The notes below the pieces were generated by a model. The model was given only the letters and a program-made list of their open reading frames with translations. It was not told where the DNA came from and ran no database searches. Shown here piece by piece: positions 25,927-36,416 of a DNA stretch of 64,000 nucleotides; position 1 is the first letter of the stretch; each line of letters opens with the position of its first letter. Where the stretch lies: assembly GCF_017875645.1 (NCBI RefSeq), contig NZ_JAGGMR010000001.1:1674001-1738000 (forward strand). Direction: 5' to 3'. The translations under genes were made by a program, and so were the position numbers. The stretch is from Nocardia goodfellowii. GTDB taxonomy: Bacteria > Actinomycetota > Actinomycetes > Mycobacteriales > Mycobacteriaceae.

Positions 25927-27075
25927 TTGCTGGATCCGAACTCTCGGATTGTCGTTGCCCGGACTTCCAGCGCGGATCGACTGCGGAAGTCCTGGGCGCG
26001 GCTGCGGCTGTCCTGGCTGCCGATCGTGCAGTGCGCGCTCGGCGCCGCGCTGGCCTGGTCGGTCGCGCACTACATCATCGGGCATCCGCAACCGTTCTTC
26101 GCGCCGACCGCCGCGGTGGTGTCCATCGGCGTCTCGTTCGGCGCGCGGTTGCGCCGATCGGTGGAATTGGTGGTCGGCGTCGCGGTCGGCATCGGCATCG
26201 GTGACCTCTTCATTTCCCGGGCGGGCACGGGTATCTGGCAGATCGCGCTGGTGGTCGTGGTGGCCATGGCGCTCGCGGTGTTCGTCGACGGCGGTTCCAT
26301 CATCACGATGCAGGCCGCGAGTTCGGCGGTGCTGGTCGCGACCCTGATGCCGCCCTCGACGGGCACCGGTTTCCCGCGCATGATCGACGCCCTGGTCGGT
26401 GGTCTGGTCGGGGTGGTGATGGTGGCCGCGATCCCGCTGCATCCGGTTCGGCGGGCTCGGGAGCAGGCGGCCGAAGTGCTGGCGGTGATGGGTAGATCGC
26501 TGGCCGAATGCGCCGACGGACTGCTGGAACAGGATCAGGACAAGATCCAGTCCGCGCTGGACTCCGCCCGCGCGACCCAGTCCCAGATCGACTCCCTGCG
26601 CTCCTCGCTGGAGGGCGGCCGGGAGATCAGCCGGATCTCGCCGCTGTACTGGAATTCGCGCCGTCGGCTGGACAACATCCGGGCCACCGCCGATCCGCTG
26701 GACAACGCGATCCGCAATACCCGAGTCCTGTTGCGCCGCTCGCTGACCCTGGTGCGCGACGACGAGATTCTCGACGCGCGCTTGGTCGAAGAGGTCCGCA
26801 AACTGGCCGAAGCCGTCGACGTGGTGCGCCGGATGATGCTCGCCGACCCGGGTGAGCAGCCCGATCAAGCCGAGGCGGCGCGGGTGCTGCGCGTCGTGGC
26901 CAAGGGCGCGAAGCCCGAAATGGTGCAGGGCGCCGGTCTTTCCGCGCATGTGGTGTTCGCGCAGGTGCGTTCGATCGTGGTCGACCTCATGCAGGCCTGC
27001 GGCATGCAGCGGATCTCCGCGATCGCGCTGTTGCCGCCGACCGTGCCGAATCCGTACGTGCAGCCCGAGGACTAG
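25927..27075 (+). CDS. FUSC-family membrane protein
   Basis: 382 residues from a TTG three bases after the DUF3151 stop. Six predicted membrane segments lie in the first 180 residues (IVQCALGAALAWSVAHYIIG, FFAPTAAVVSIGVSFGARLRRS and others). The soluble C-terminal part is helical (MGRSLAECADGLLEQDQDKI, EVRKLAEAVDVVRRMML). This is the aromatic acid exporter/fusaric acid resistance fold. It may export small aromatic or toxic acids, but the substrate is not predictable. The gene is probably co-transcribed with DUF3151. The end overlaps the convergent M50 gene by four bases. Confidence 0.82.
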   Translation: MLDPNSRIVVARTSSADRLRKSWARLRLSWLPIVQCALGAALAWSVAHYIIGHPQPFFAPTAAVVSIGVSFGARLRRSVELVVGVAVGIGIGDLFISRAGTGIWQIALVVVVAMALAVFVDGGSIITMQAASSAVLVATLMPPSTGTGFPRMIDALVGGLVGVVMVAAIPLHPVRRAREQAAEVLAVMGRSLAECADGLLEQDQDKIQSALDSARATQSQIDSLRSSLEGGREISRISPLYWNSRRRLDNIRATADPLDNAIRNTRVLLRRSLTLVRDDEILDARLVEEVRKLAEAVDVVRRMMLADPGEQPDQAEAARVLRVVAKGAKPEMVQGAGLSAHVVFAQVRSIVVDLMQACGMQRISAIALLPPTVPNPYVQPED

Positions 27076-27851
27076 GTCCAGAACCGGGTCAGGCGCGAGC
27101 CCCAACCGCTCCAGGACGCGGGTACCCCGGACAGCTCGTAGAGCCAGTAGACCGCGTCGAAGAACACCCGGTTGATCTGCGGGGTGAAGATCAGCGCGAA
27201 CAGAATCAGCATGCCGAACGGCTTGAACTGGTCCAGGTTCTGGCGCGTCTTGTAGCTCAGCGACGGCTCGAGGATGCCGTACCCGTCCAGGCCCGGAATC
27301 GGCAGGATGTTCAGCACGAACGCGGTGATCTGCAGGAACGCCAGGAAGCTCAGGCCGAACCAGAACGCCGCGTGGCCCTGCAGGTCGCCGAAGATCCGGA
27401 TGATCAGCAGCAGCACGGCCCCGCAGACCAGGTTCACCGCCGGACCCGCGAAGCTGATCAGCCGCTGGATCCGGGGGCTGAAGTTGTGGCTGTGCACGTA
27501 CACCGCGCCACCAGGCAGGCCGATGCCGCCGAGCGCGATGAACACCATCGGCAGCACGATCGAGAGCAGCGGATGCGAGTACTTCAGCGGGTTCAGCGTC
27601 AGGTAGCCGCGCATTTCCACGTCCTGGTCACCGGCCCGCCACGCGGTATAGGCATGGGCGAACTCGTGCAGGCAGAGCGTGACCACCCACCCGGCGACCA
27701 CCAGCACGAAGACGCCGAGCTTGGCCACGTTGGAATCGACCTCGGACAGCCAGGCCAGCACGCCGCCCGCGATGGCCAGCGCCAGCACACCGAGGAACAC
27801 CGGACTCGGGCGGACCGCGCCGGTCCGCTTGCGCGGGAACGAGTACGTCAT
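27072..27851 (-). CDS. M50-family site-2-type membrane metalloprotease (Rv0359-like)
   Basis: 259 residues with about six membrane helices. The zinc-binding HExxH motif is CLHEFAHAYTAW near residue 63, and the third ligand is in LNILPIPGLDGYGIL (N-x-x-P-x-x-x-x-D-G). There is no PDZ domain, so it is a minimal M50B member. Such enzymes cut membrane proteins inside the bilayer, but this subclass has no known substrate. The start overlaps the stop of the upstream gene by four bases (ATGA), indicating coupling. Confidence 0.9.
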   Translation of the reverse strand: MTYSFPRKRTGAVRPSPVFLGVLALAIAGGVLAWLSEVDSNVAKLGVFVLVVAGWVVTLCLHEFAHAYTAWRAGDQDVEMRGYLTLNPLKYSHPLLSIVLPMVFIALGGIGLPGGAVYVHSHNFSPRIQRLISFAGPAVNLVCGAVLLLIIRIFGDLQGHAAFWFGLSFLAFLQITAFVLNILPIPGLDGYGILEPSLSYKTRQNLDQFKPFGMLILFALIFTPQINRVFFDAVYWLYELSGVPASWSGWGSRLTRFWT

Positions 27852-28522
27852 CGGACCAGCAGCCAGGACTCGTGATGCCGGTAGAAGGTCGAGCGCGGCA
27901 CGGTCCGCTGGGAGCGGACGCCGTCGCGCGTCACCACCGCGCCGGGGGTGCCGAGCTGCGCCGCCCGGCCTTCCAGCCAGACCCGTCGGCTGAAGCGGCC
28001 GCGCTTCACCGCCGCGCGCACACCGGGCAGGTGCAGGCTCGGGGAAATCTGCATCGCGGTGACCACGCCGGAGAACAGCCGGTTCTCGTCCACGTAGGCC
28101 TCACCCTCCAGTTTCGCGCCGTCCACGCCGGTGATGCTCGCGCGACCGACCAGCACGGTGCCGGTGTCGTCGCGGATCAACGGCGTTCGGGTGGCGCGGC
28201 CCTCGATCGCGCGCTTGGCGGCGGCGTTGCCGGTGCCGGTCTCATAGGCCCGGGAACCGTAGGTCTTGTCGATCGGCACGTACCCGATCTCGACGTGCAG
28301 GCGTTCGGTTTTCATCAGATGGGTCAGCACGGCGGCCAGCCCGGCGTCCTCGCCGAGCACGATCAGGCGGGGCAGGCTGTCGGCGGCGAGTACGGGAAGC
28401 AGTTCGTCGATGACGGTGGTGTCCGGGATCGCGGCCGTCGGAGTGGTGGGCAGTGCCGCGAGCGCGATCGGAACCGGTGCGCCGTCGCAGCGGAGAACGT
28501 GGGTACTCAAACTGCCGTACAC
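27848..28522 (-). CDS. Conserved hypothetical protein (Rv0358-like)
   Basis: About 224 residues, no membrane segment. Features: alanine-rich alpha/beta N terminus (LPRLIVLGEDAGLAAVLTHL), then ERLHVEIGYVPIDKTYGSRA and a basic C terminus (AAVKRGRFSRRVWLEGRAAQ). The VEIGYVP segment recalls diacylglycerol kinase-like folds, but this is weak and I assign no function. The start is uncertain: GTG 28522 has AGGAGG too close, TTG 28510 is better spaced, and an ATG at 28591 is far upstream. It is coupled to the M50 protease and matches the order Rv0358-Rv0359. Confidence 0.72.
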   Translation of the reverse strand: MYGSLSTHVLRCDGAPVPIALAALPTTPTAAIPDTTVIDELLPVLAADSLPRLIVLGEDAGLAAVLTHLMKTERLHVEIGYVPIDKTYGSRAYETGTGNAAAKRAIEGRATRTPLIRDDTGTVLVGRASITGVDGAKLEGEAYVDENRLFSGVVTAMQISPSLHLPGVRAAVKRGRFSRRVWLEGRAAQLGTPGAVVTRDGVRSQRTVPRSTFYRHHESWLLVR

Positions 28523-28724
28523 CCCTCCTCGTTCCGGGCCGACACACCCGGCGGTCGGGTGGACGACGTTGGCCGCTTTCGGCCCAACCATACCGGCCGA
28601 TTCCGGTTTGTCCCGCCCTGCGACCAGGCTGCGGCGGTGTTGGTTGCCGGGCGCTGAGCTCAGGCCGCGCGGGCCGTCGGCTAAAATGAGTTACCGGCCA
28701 CCTCCTCCAGACGGGCAGGTAGCT

Positions 28725-28742
28725 GCAACACGAGTGTGTTGC
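28725..28742 (+). promoter_or_regulatory. Hairpin in the purA leader
   Basis: Perfect 7-bp stem GCAACAC / GTGTTGC with a 4-base loop, ending 24 bases before the purA start. A -10-like TAAAAT lies at 28682-28687 without a clear -35. The role is unknown; it could be an RNA hairpin or a protein site. Confidence 0.35.
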
Positions 28743-28756
28743 GCCTCGAACCGTAG

Positions 28757-30055
<1,299 letters not shown>

Positions 30056-30168
30056 CCATTCCCGCCGTTCCGCACTGGGCCGCGGCGCCGGTTCCGGTTA
30101 GCATGTGGCGAGCACATGATCGGAATCGGTGTGCCTGAGCGTTTTTCGATAAGGATGGTGTTGTCGAC

Positions 30169-30540
30169 GTGTCGGCTCGGAACCGGACAATGCGGAATGG
30201 GTTCTCGCGAAGCACGTTTCGGGTGGCGGTAGGCGCGCTAGCGGTCGCGCTGGCCACCGGTCTGGCGGGCGTGGCCTTGGCCCAGCCCACACAGCCCGGT
30301 GTGACCACGCAGACCCCGCCCCCCGCGCCCGAGGAACCCGGGGAGTTGAAAGCGGCGAACCCGCAGGCTCCGCCCGTGCCGCGCGCGCCCCGCAGTACGC
30401 CCAAGCCGGAGCCGACACCGGAACCCAAGCCGCACGCCGTGCAGTTCGGTGACGTGACGGTGCCGGTACCCAACGAGGTTCCGGTCGACGTGGTCGATTC
30501 CTGGAACAAGGCGCTCAACGGGGGCCAGCCGCGGCCCTGA
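30169..30540 (+). CDS. Small secreted proline-rich protein
   Basis: 123 residues from GTG 30169 (ATG 30190 possible). The signal peptide FRVAVGALAVALATGLAGVALA cleaves after ALA-Q. The mature part is a Pro/Glu/Lys-rich stretch (RAPRSTPKPEPTPEPKPH) and a short C-terminal segment (VTVPVPNEVPVDVVDSWN). No catalytic domain was recognised; it is probably a cell-wall or extracellular protein. It lies downstream of purA after a 113-base gap. Confidence 0.72.
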   Translation: MSARNRTMRNGFSRSTFRVAVGALAVALATGLAGVALAQPTQPGVTTQTPPPAPEEPGELKAANPQAPPVPRAPRSTPKPEPTPEPKPHAVQFGDVTVPVPNEVPVDVVDSWNKALNGGQPRP

Positions 30541-30604
30541 GCCGAGTAAACTCGACTCAGGCTCGGTCAGCGACGGCAGCCCGTTCGTAGGTTCGCCGGG
30601 CCGC

Positions 30605-30638
30605 TGTCGTATGTCTGGCACTGTCGTGTGTCTGGCAC
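30605..30638. repeat. Two tandem 17-bp direct repeats upstream of the LAL regulator
   Basis: TGTCGTATGTCTGGCAC and TGTCGTGTGTCTGGCAC are adjacent and differ at one base, about 90 bases before the regulator start. They could be binding sites spaced at 17 bases. Nothing else stands out in the 30541-30726 gap. Confidence 0.55.
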
Positions 30639-30726
30639 GGTTGTGTGATTCTCTCGATCCGGCTGGCGGACACGTGAGTTCGCGGTTGGGTTCGATCATG
30701 TTCTTGTAAAGAACTACAGTTAGTAC

Positions 30727-33327
30727 ATGGCTCGGAATTGGCCGATGATCGAGCGCGAGACCGAGTTCGAGGCGATCCGGTCCGCGCTCACCGGCACGGG
30801 ATATGTCGGTGCGGTGCTTACCGGCGACGCCGGGGTGGGCAAAACGACGCTGGCCAGACAGGCGACGGCGGCGGTGGGCGGCAATATCCGCTGGGTCGCG
30901 GGGACGGAATCGGCGCGCAGCATTCCGCTGGGGGTCTTCGCCCACATGGTCGGGGTATACACCGCGCACGACCCGGTGACGTTCATGTCCGCGGCGCGCG
31001 AAGCCCTGCTCGCGGACGGCCACACCATCATCGGCGTGGACGACGCGCATCTGCTGGACCAGCTTTCGGCGACGCTGCTGCTGCAACTCGCCATCGATAA
31101 GGCCGCCCACATCGTCGCGACCGTGCGCAGCGGCGTGCCCGTCCCAGACGCGGTGACCTCGCTCTGGAAAGACGGCCACCTGCTGCGCATCGACTTGAAC
31201 CCGTTCACCCAGCGGCAGAGCGTCGACCTGGTGGAGTCCATGCTCGGCGGTCAGCTCGAAGGATTCACCGCCAACCTGATGTGGGAATCCTCCGGCGGAA
31301 ACGCCTTGTTCCTGCGGCATTTGGTGGAGGGCGCGCTCGAAGCGGGCACGCTCAAGCAGGTGAACGGGGTCTGGCAGCTGCGCGGGCGCGCCGCCGTCAC
31401 CTCGGAACTCGCCGCGCTGCTGGAGGATCGGGTCGAGCAGCTGCCCGAAGAGGTGCTGCGCGTGCTCGAACTGCTCACCTTCTGTGAGCCGATCGACCTG
31501 GACGTGCTCGCCGAGATCGCCGGTGCGGAAGCCATCGAGTCGGCCGAAACACGCGGTGTCATCAGGGTGGTGGAGAACGGGCACCAGTTGATCGTGCGCT
31601 ACAACCATCCGCTGTTCGGTGAGGTCATCCGGCGGCGGCTCGGTATCGCCTCGGCGCGGCGATTACGCGGCAAGCTGTACTCGGCGTTGAAGGAACGCCG
31701 TATCAACTCCGCCGCCGATCGGATCCGGCTGGCCGAATTGGCTTTGGACAGCGACAAATCCGCCGATCTGGAACTGTTCGAGGCGGCCGCGGCCGACGCC
31801 ATCGCGCTGGCCAATCTGCCCCTCGGCGAGCGCTTCGCCCGGGCCGCGGTGGAACGACGCGGCGGCGTGGAAGCGGCCGATCTGCTGGCCCGCGCGCTGC
31901 TGTGGCAGGGTCATCCGATCGAGGCGGAACGTACCCTCGCCAGCTTCGATCCGGACGAGTTGAACGAGGTGCAGCTGGTTCGCTGGGGCAGCACCCGGGT
32001 CTCGAACCTGTTGTGGGCCATGGGTGATGCCGATCGCGCCGACGAGGTGCTGGCGCTGGTGCGCGGCAAGGTGACCCATCCCGGTTGTCGAGCCACGCTG
32101 ACGGGACTGTCCTCCGCTTGCGCGGTCAACGAGAACCGGATCGCCGACGCCATCACCGACGCCGACACGGTCATGCAGGCGAAAAACGCACCGCCGTGGG
32201 CGGTTTGGTGGGCGGCGTTCGGCGGCGGGCTCGCGCTGGCGCTGATGGGCAAAGGCGAAGCGGCCCGGCAATACGTGGCGCGCGGGCACGAGGTGGAAAG
32301 CGAGATCGACGGCCTCAACCGGTTCATGTCGACGCACGCCGAAGTGCTCGCGCTGACTTTCACCGGTGAGCTGGACGCCGCCAGGCGCTGTGCCACAGCG
32401 TATTTCGGCTACTCCGCGCCCGGCCAGTATCTCGCCTGGGGTATGTCGAAGATTCTGCAGGGCACCGCCGACGTCGCGGCGGGGCGGTTCGGCGACGGCG
32501 TCGAGCACCTCGAGCAGGCACTGGCCGCGCTGGCCGCCGAGGGTGCGGCGGCCTGGATGACGCCCGCGAGAATCCGTCTGGCCGAGGCTTATTCGGCGCT
32601 CGGCCGTACCGCCGAAGCCGCCGAGACCATCGCCGAGGCGACTCGGCGCGGCGGTCGGCACAGCGCCATCTACGACCCGCAACTGGAGATCGCGCGGGCC
32701 TGCCTGGCCGCCGCCGAAGGTGCGGTCACCCCGGCCATCCGCTCGGCCATGAGCGCCGCCGACGCCGCCGCGCGTTCCCAGCAGCACGCCATCGAGGCGA
32801 TGGCGTTGCATGCCGCCGCCCGCTTCGGCGAGCAATCGGTGGCCGGTCGGCTCGCCGATCTGGCGGCCCGGGTGGATGGGCGGCTCGTCCAGGTCCAGGC
32901 CCGGCACGCGGTCGCTCTCGCAGCCCACGACGGGCCCGGCTTGGACGCCGCCGCCGCCGAATTCGAGCAGATCGGAGCCATGCTCTCGGCCGCCGACGCC
33001 GCCGCTCAGGCCGCGCTGGCGCACGACCGCGCGGGCGACCGCCGCCGCCTGCACGAATCGGCCGCCACCGCCAACCGGCTCGCCGCCGCCTGCGGGGGCG
33101 CCAGCACCCCCTCCCTGCGCCAAGCCGCGCAACCGCTCCCGCTCACCGTGCGGGAACGGGAGATCGCGAATCTGGTCGCCGCGGGCCTGTCCAACCGGCA
33201 GATCGCGGACCGCCTCACCGTCTCGGTGCGCACCGTGGAAGGTCACCTGTACCGCGCCTGCAGCAAGATGGACGTCACCGACCGCGAATCGCTGGGTGCG
33301 TTGATCCGGGGCGAATCCCCGAACTGA
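30727..33327 (+). CDS. Large ATP-binding LuxR-family (LAL) transcriptional regulator
   Basis: 866 residues. The N-terminal STAND-type ATPase has Walker A LTGDAGVGKTTLARQ (about 33-47) and Walker B TIIGVDDAHLLDQ near 104. A long alpha-helical TPR-like middle (about 300-790) is followed by a LuxR helix-turn-helix (LTVREREIANLVAAGLSNRQIADRLTVSVRTVEGH split across about 805-840). LAL/MalT-type proteins bind ATP and an effector, oligomerise, and activate promoters. The target and effector are unknown; the region has no obvious M. tuberculosis counterpart at this place, so it looks lineage-specific. It may control its own gene or the neighbouring lipoprotein. Confidence 0.9.
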   Translation: MARNWPMIERETEFEAIRSALTGTGYVGAVLTGDAGVGKTTLARQATAAVGGNIRWVAGTESARSIPLGVFAHMVGVYTAHDPVTFMSAAREALLADGHTIIGVDDAHLLDQLSATLLLQLAIDKAAHIVATVRSGVPVPDAVTSLWKDGHLLRIDLNPFTQRQSVDLVESMLGGQLEGFTANLMWESSGGNALFLRHLVEGALEAGTLKQVNGVWQLRGRAAVTSELAALLEDRVEQLPEEVLRVLELLTFCEPIDLDVLAEIAGAEAIESAETRGVIRVVENGHQLIVRYNHPLFGEVIRRRLGIASARRLRGKLYSALKERRINSAADRIRLAELALDSDKSADLELFEAAAADAIALANLPLGERFARAAVERRGGVEAADLLARALLWQGHPIEAERTLASFDPDELNEVQLVRWGSTRVSNLLWAMGDADRADEVLALVRGKVTHPGCRATLTGLSSACAVNENRIADAITDADTVMQAKNAPPWAVWWAAFGGGLALALMGKGEAARQYVARGHEVESEIDGLNRFMSTHAEVLALTFTGELDAARRCATAYFGYSAPGQYLAWGMSKILQGTADVAAGRFGDGVEHLEQALAALAAEGAAAWMTPARIRLAEAYSALGRTAEAAETIAEATRRGGRHSAIYDPQLEIARACLAAAEGAVTPAIRSAMSAADAAARSQQHAIEAMALHAAARFGEQSVAGRLADLAARVDGRLVQVQARHAVALAAHDGPGLDAAAAEFEQIGAMLSAADAAAQAALAHDRAGDRRRLHESAATANRLAAACGGASTPSLRQAAQPLPLTVREREIANLVAAGLSNRQIADRLTVSVRTVEGHLYRACSKMDVTDRESLGALIRGESPN

Positions 33328-33574
33328 ATAGTGGTCCCGCCGGTCGCGAATGCCCTGGACACATCGGTTGACGTGCACACCGCGCCCGAGCTGAGGGCGG
33401 GTCCGCGACCTCCCGCGCGGTGAGTTACCGTCGGTGCACTCTGGGACGTACGTGATCGGCCGGGCGAGCCGTTCGTCCCGCACGGGCACAGCGTCCGGAT
33501 CCGAGAATGCGTGGGCTGCCTGAATCACGGTGGTCGTGAATAACCGTCGAAACTGTGGATGTGGAAGGTTGGGG

Positions 33575-33862
33575 ATGGATTCGAGGTGGCCGGTTCGGAT
33601 CGGTGCGGCGCTGCTGGCGCTCGGAGTGCTGGCCGGGTGCGGGTCGGACCAGGGGTCGGAGAAGACCAGTACCGGGAAGCTGACCCCCGCAGTGTCCACC
33701 ACCACCCTGAGCCCCGAGCAAGAGCGCAATGTGCGCATCCACAAGCGGCTGCTGGAGCTCGGCTGCGACACCAACAGCTGTATCCAGACCTACTTCGCGT
33801 GTATGGACGGGCAGCTCACCGGTGAGGCGTGCGAGTTCTACCGCCGGAATCCGCTGAACTGA
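33575..33862 (+). CDS. Small lipoprotein
   Basis: 95 residues. Signal peptide with lipobox (RIGAALLALGVLAGCGSD; Cys is the lipidated residue). The mature domain of about 70 residues has four Cys (LGCDTNSCIQTYFACMDGQL to GEACEFYRR), probably two disulphides, in a small helical fold. The ATG at 33575 has GGAAGGTTGGGG before it. No function is known. Confidence 0.75.
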   Translation: MDSRWPVRIGAALLALGVLAGCGSDQGSEKTSTGKLTPAVSTTTLSPEQERNVRIHKRLLELGCDTNSCIQTYFACMDGQLTGEACEFYRRNPLN

Positions 33863-33874
33863 GCCCGCCGGAAT

Positions 33875-34495
33875 TCAGAACAGCGTCGGCTCGCCGAAGC
33901 CCGGCGTGCGTTCGATCTCCAGCAACCGCTGCTTGGTGACGATCCCGCCCGGCGCGGAGAAGCCGTGCAGCGCGTGGTCGGCGGCGAGCACCCGATGGCA
34001 GGGGATGATCAGCGGAATGGGGTTGCGGCCCAGCGCCTGCCCGACGGCCTGGGCGGCGCCCGGCGCGCCGATACGGTCGGCGACCTGGCCGTAGGTCAGC
34101 GTGCGGCCGGGCGCGATAGCGCGGGTGACGGCATAGACGGCGCGGTGGAACTCGGGGATCCCGCCGGTATCCAGCGGGATCCAATGCAGATCGTCGAGTT
34201 CGCCCGCCAGATGCGCGCGGATGCCCGCCACTGCCTCGGCGATCGCACCGGCCGGTTCGGCTTCGGCCAGCGCGTCGGCGTCGGCGGAGTGGCGACGGGT
34301 GATCCGCGCCCGGGTGGCGGCCGGGCTCGATTCGGGCAATTGGAATCGGATCACGGCATCGCCGCTCCAAGCGATCGCGCAGACGCCGATCGCGGTCTCG
34401 AACAGCGCTGCCCCGGACGGCAGACGAGTGGACGCACGCACAGCGCCAAGTGTGCACCTCGGGTCTGACATCACACTGCCGAGCAGTCCAGTCAC
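33875..34495 (-). CDS. Methylated-DNA--protein-cysteine methyltransferase (Ogt family)
   Basis: Suicide DNA-repair protein that removes alkyl groups from O6-alkylguanine. 206 residues. The C-terminal domain holds the active-site motif IIPCHRVLAAD with the acceptor Cys, the Asn hinge GRNPIPLIIP and the helix-turn-helix TYGQVADRIGAPGAAQAVGQ. The N-terminal part is a divergent ribonuclease-H-like domain. ATG 34495 overlaps the stop of the upstream small membrane gene (ATGA), so both are coupled. Confidence 0.93.
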   Translation of the reverse strand: MTGLLGSVMSDPRCTLGAVRASTRLPSGAALFETAIGVCAIAWSGDAVIRFQLPESSPAATRARITRRHSADADALAEAEPAGAIAEAVAGIRAHLAGELDDLHWIPLDTGGIPEFHRAVYAVTRAIAPGRTLTYGQVADRIGAPGAAQAVGQALGRNPIPLIIPCHRVLAADHALHGFSAPGGIVTKQRLLEIERTPGFGEPTLF

Positions 34496-34791
34496 TGAAA
34501 ACTGGCCTTGACCGAACCGCAGCTCGGATTCGGATTGGTCATGCGCAGCACCCGTGGCGTTTCCGGCACCGCAGGGGCGTCGACGTCCGGCGCATCGTTG
34601 CGGCCGTAGATCGCCGCCAGATCCGAATACTGGCGCTGGGCTTCATAATCCGGCGTCAGGGTGGACTCGTAAAGCGGTCCGGGACCGACGAAGCGTTCCA
34701 GTCGAAACAACTCCTGCCGCCGCGGCGGCGCGAAATGGTAGATCGCGTAGGCGGCGGCGGCAACAACGAGGAAGGTCAGTAGCGCGGTCAT
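34492..34791 (-). CDS. Small single-pass membrane protein
   Basis: 99 residues. An N-terminal membrane helix (MTALLTFLVVAAAAYAIYHF) is followed by a polar tail with acidic and Pro residues. No known domain was recognised. It is translationally coupled to the alkyltransferase gene and divergent from the MocR regulator by 62 bases. A link to DNA repair is unlikely from sequence alone. Confidence 0.6.
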   Translation of the reverse strand: MTALLTFLVVAAAAYAIYHFAPPRRQELFRLERFVGPGPLYESTLTPDYEAQRQYSDLAAIYGRNDAPDVDAPAVPETPRVLRMTNPNPSCGSVKASFQ

Positions 34792-34853
34792 ATCGCTAGC
34801 CTGCGCGCAACTGGCCTTGCCAAGAAAGAGCCAATCTGGGAATACTGGCCTTT

Positions 34854-36356
34854 ATGGCTACGAGAGTGATCGGCGCGGGAAGTTTGGCCAGGGATCTGGG
34901 CAACTGGCGCAGTGTGGGCGAAGACGACGAGGCGGGCACCCGCCGTTCGGCCCGCCCGGCGTACCTGGCGCTGGCCGAGGGAATCCGCCTGCTCATCCAC
35001 GACGGCCGCGCCCCGCTCGGCGTCGCGCTGCCCAGCGAGCGCGATCTGGCCGGCACGCTCGGCGTCAGCCGCACCACCATCACCTCCACCTACGCGCTGC
35101 TGCGCGAGCACGGCTACCTGATCAGCCGGCAGGGTTCACGCAGCACGGTGGCCCTACCGCCCGCGGTGCCGCACGACGGCAACCGGCCGGCGCGCAGCAT
35201 CCTGGCCATGATGGCGCAGCCGGAACTCGCCACCGTCGACATGACCTATGCCGCGATGGCCGCCCCGCTGGAGATGCAAGAAGCGTATGCCACTGCGCTG
35301 CAAGGGATTCCGGCCTATCTCGGCACCCACGGCATGGATCCGGTCGGTGTGCTGGCGCTGCGCGAGGCGGTGGCCCGCCGCTACACCGAGCGCGGGCTGC
35401 CCACCGATCCGGACCAGATCCTGATCACCCTCGGCGCCCAGCACGGCATGCGGCTGCTGCTCAATGTGCTGACGGCTCCGGCCGCCCGGGTCCTCATCGA
35501 TCACCCCACCTACCCGAACGCGATCGAGGCGATCCGGGATGTCGGCGCCCGCCCGATCCCGGTGCCGCTGCTGCCGGAGGGTGCGCAGCGCGGCTGGGAT
35601 CTGGACGGAATCCGCAGTGCGGCAAGGCAAACCGCCGCCACCCTGGCCTACCTGGTGCCCGACTTCAACAATCCGACCGGGCTGCTGCTCGACGCGGACG
35701 GCCGGGCGGAACTGGCCGCCATCGCCCGCGAGACCCGGATGACGATCGTGGTCGACGAGTCCATGGTCGACCTGAATCTCACCGACGCGCCCATGCCGCC
35801 GCCGGTGGCCGCCTTCGCCAAGGGTTCGGAGATCGTCACCATCGGTTCGGCGTCCAAGTCGTTCTGGGGCGGTCTGCGGGTCGGCTGGGTCCGCACCAAT
35901 CAGGCGTTGATCACCAAACTGCTCGGCATCCGCTCCACCGTCGACCTGGGTACGCCGGTGATGGATCAGCTGGCCACCATCCACCTGCTCGATAACGCCG
36001 GCGTCATCCTGGACCGCCGCCGCGACCAATTGCATTCCCAGCGTGCGGCGCTCATGGCCGCCCTCGCCGACGAACTGCCCGAGTGGCGGTTCAATCCGGG
36101 CGCCGGCGGTATGTCGCTGTGGGCGCAACTCCCGGCTCCGGTCTCCACCGCGCTCGCCGCCACCGCGCCGAACCACGGCGTATTACTCGCCGCGGGACCA
36201 CGTTTCGGCGTGCAAGGCGCGTTCGAGCGCTTCATCCGACTGCCGTTCACGCATCCGGAGGCGGATCTGCGACTCGCGGTCAAGAGCATTGCCGCCACCT
36301 ACGAGGCGCTGACGCCACGCGCCGCGGAACCGTTGCAGTCCCTGACGCTCTACTGA
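34854..36356 (+). CDS. MocR-type regulator (GntR DNA-binding domain fused to aminotransferase)
   Basis: 500 residues. A GntR winged helix (about 35-100; LPSERDLAGTLGVSRTTITS) is fused to a fold-type I PLP aminotransferase domain. The PLP Lys is in IGSASKSFWGGLRVGW, PDFNNPTGLLL has the substrate-carboxylate Asn, and IVVDES has the Asp that contacts the PLP ring. Such proteins sense PLP or amino acid derivatives and regulate vitamin B6 or amine metabolism genes; many no longer catalyse transamination. No PdxST genes are nearby, so the target is unknown. The start is near a possible leaderless promoter. Confidence 0.92.
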   Translation: MATRVIGAGSLARDLGNWRSVGEDDEAGTRRSARPAYLALAEGIRLLIHDGRAPLGVALPSERDLAGTLGVSRTTITSTYALLREHGYLISRQGSRSTVALPPAVPHDGNRPARSILAMMAQPELATVDMTYAAMAAPLEMQEAYATALQGIPAYLGTHGMDPVGVLALREAVARRYTERGLPTDPDQILITLGAQHGMRLLLNVLTAPAARVLIDHPTYPNAIEAIRDVGARPIPVPLLPEGAQRGWDLDGIRSAARQTAATLAYLVPDFNNPTGLLLDADGRAELAAIARETRMTIVVDESMVDLNLTDAPMPPPVAAFAKGSEIVTIGSASKSFWGGLRVGWVRTNQALITKLLGIRSTVDLGTPVMDQLATIHLLDNAGVILDRRRDQLHSQRAALMAALADELPEWRFNPGAGGMSLWAQLPAPVSTALAATAPNHGVLLAAGPRFGVQGAFERFIRLPFTHPEADLRLAVKSIAATYEALTPRAAEPLQSLTLY

Positions 36357-36364
36357 CAGACGAA

Positions 36365-36399
36365 TGCCGTGCCCGCCGAAGATGCTGCGGGGCACGGCA
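36365..36399. terminator. Bidirectional hairpin between convergent genes
   Basis: Perfect 10-bp inverted repeat TGCCGTGCCC / GGGCACGGCA with a 15-base loop, in the 60-base gap between the MocR gene and the CoA transferase gene. There is no T tract. Confidence 0.6.
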
Positions 36400-36416
36400 A
36401 TCCGTTGTCGGGGAAC

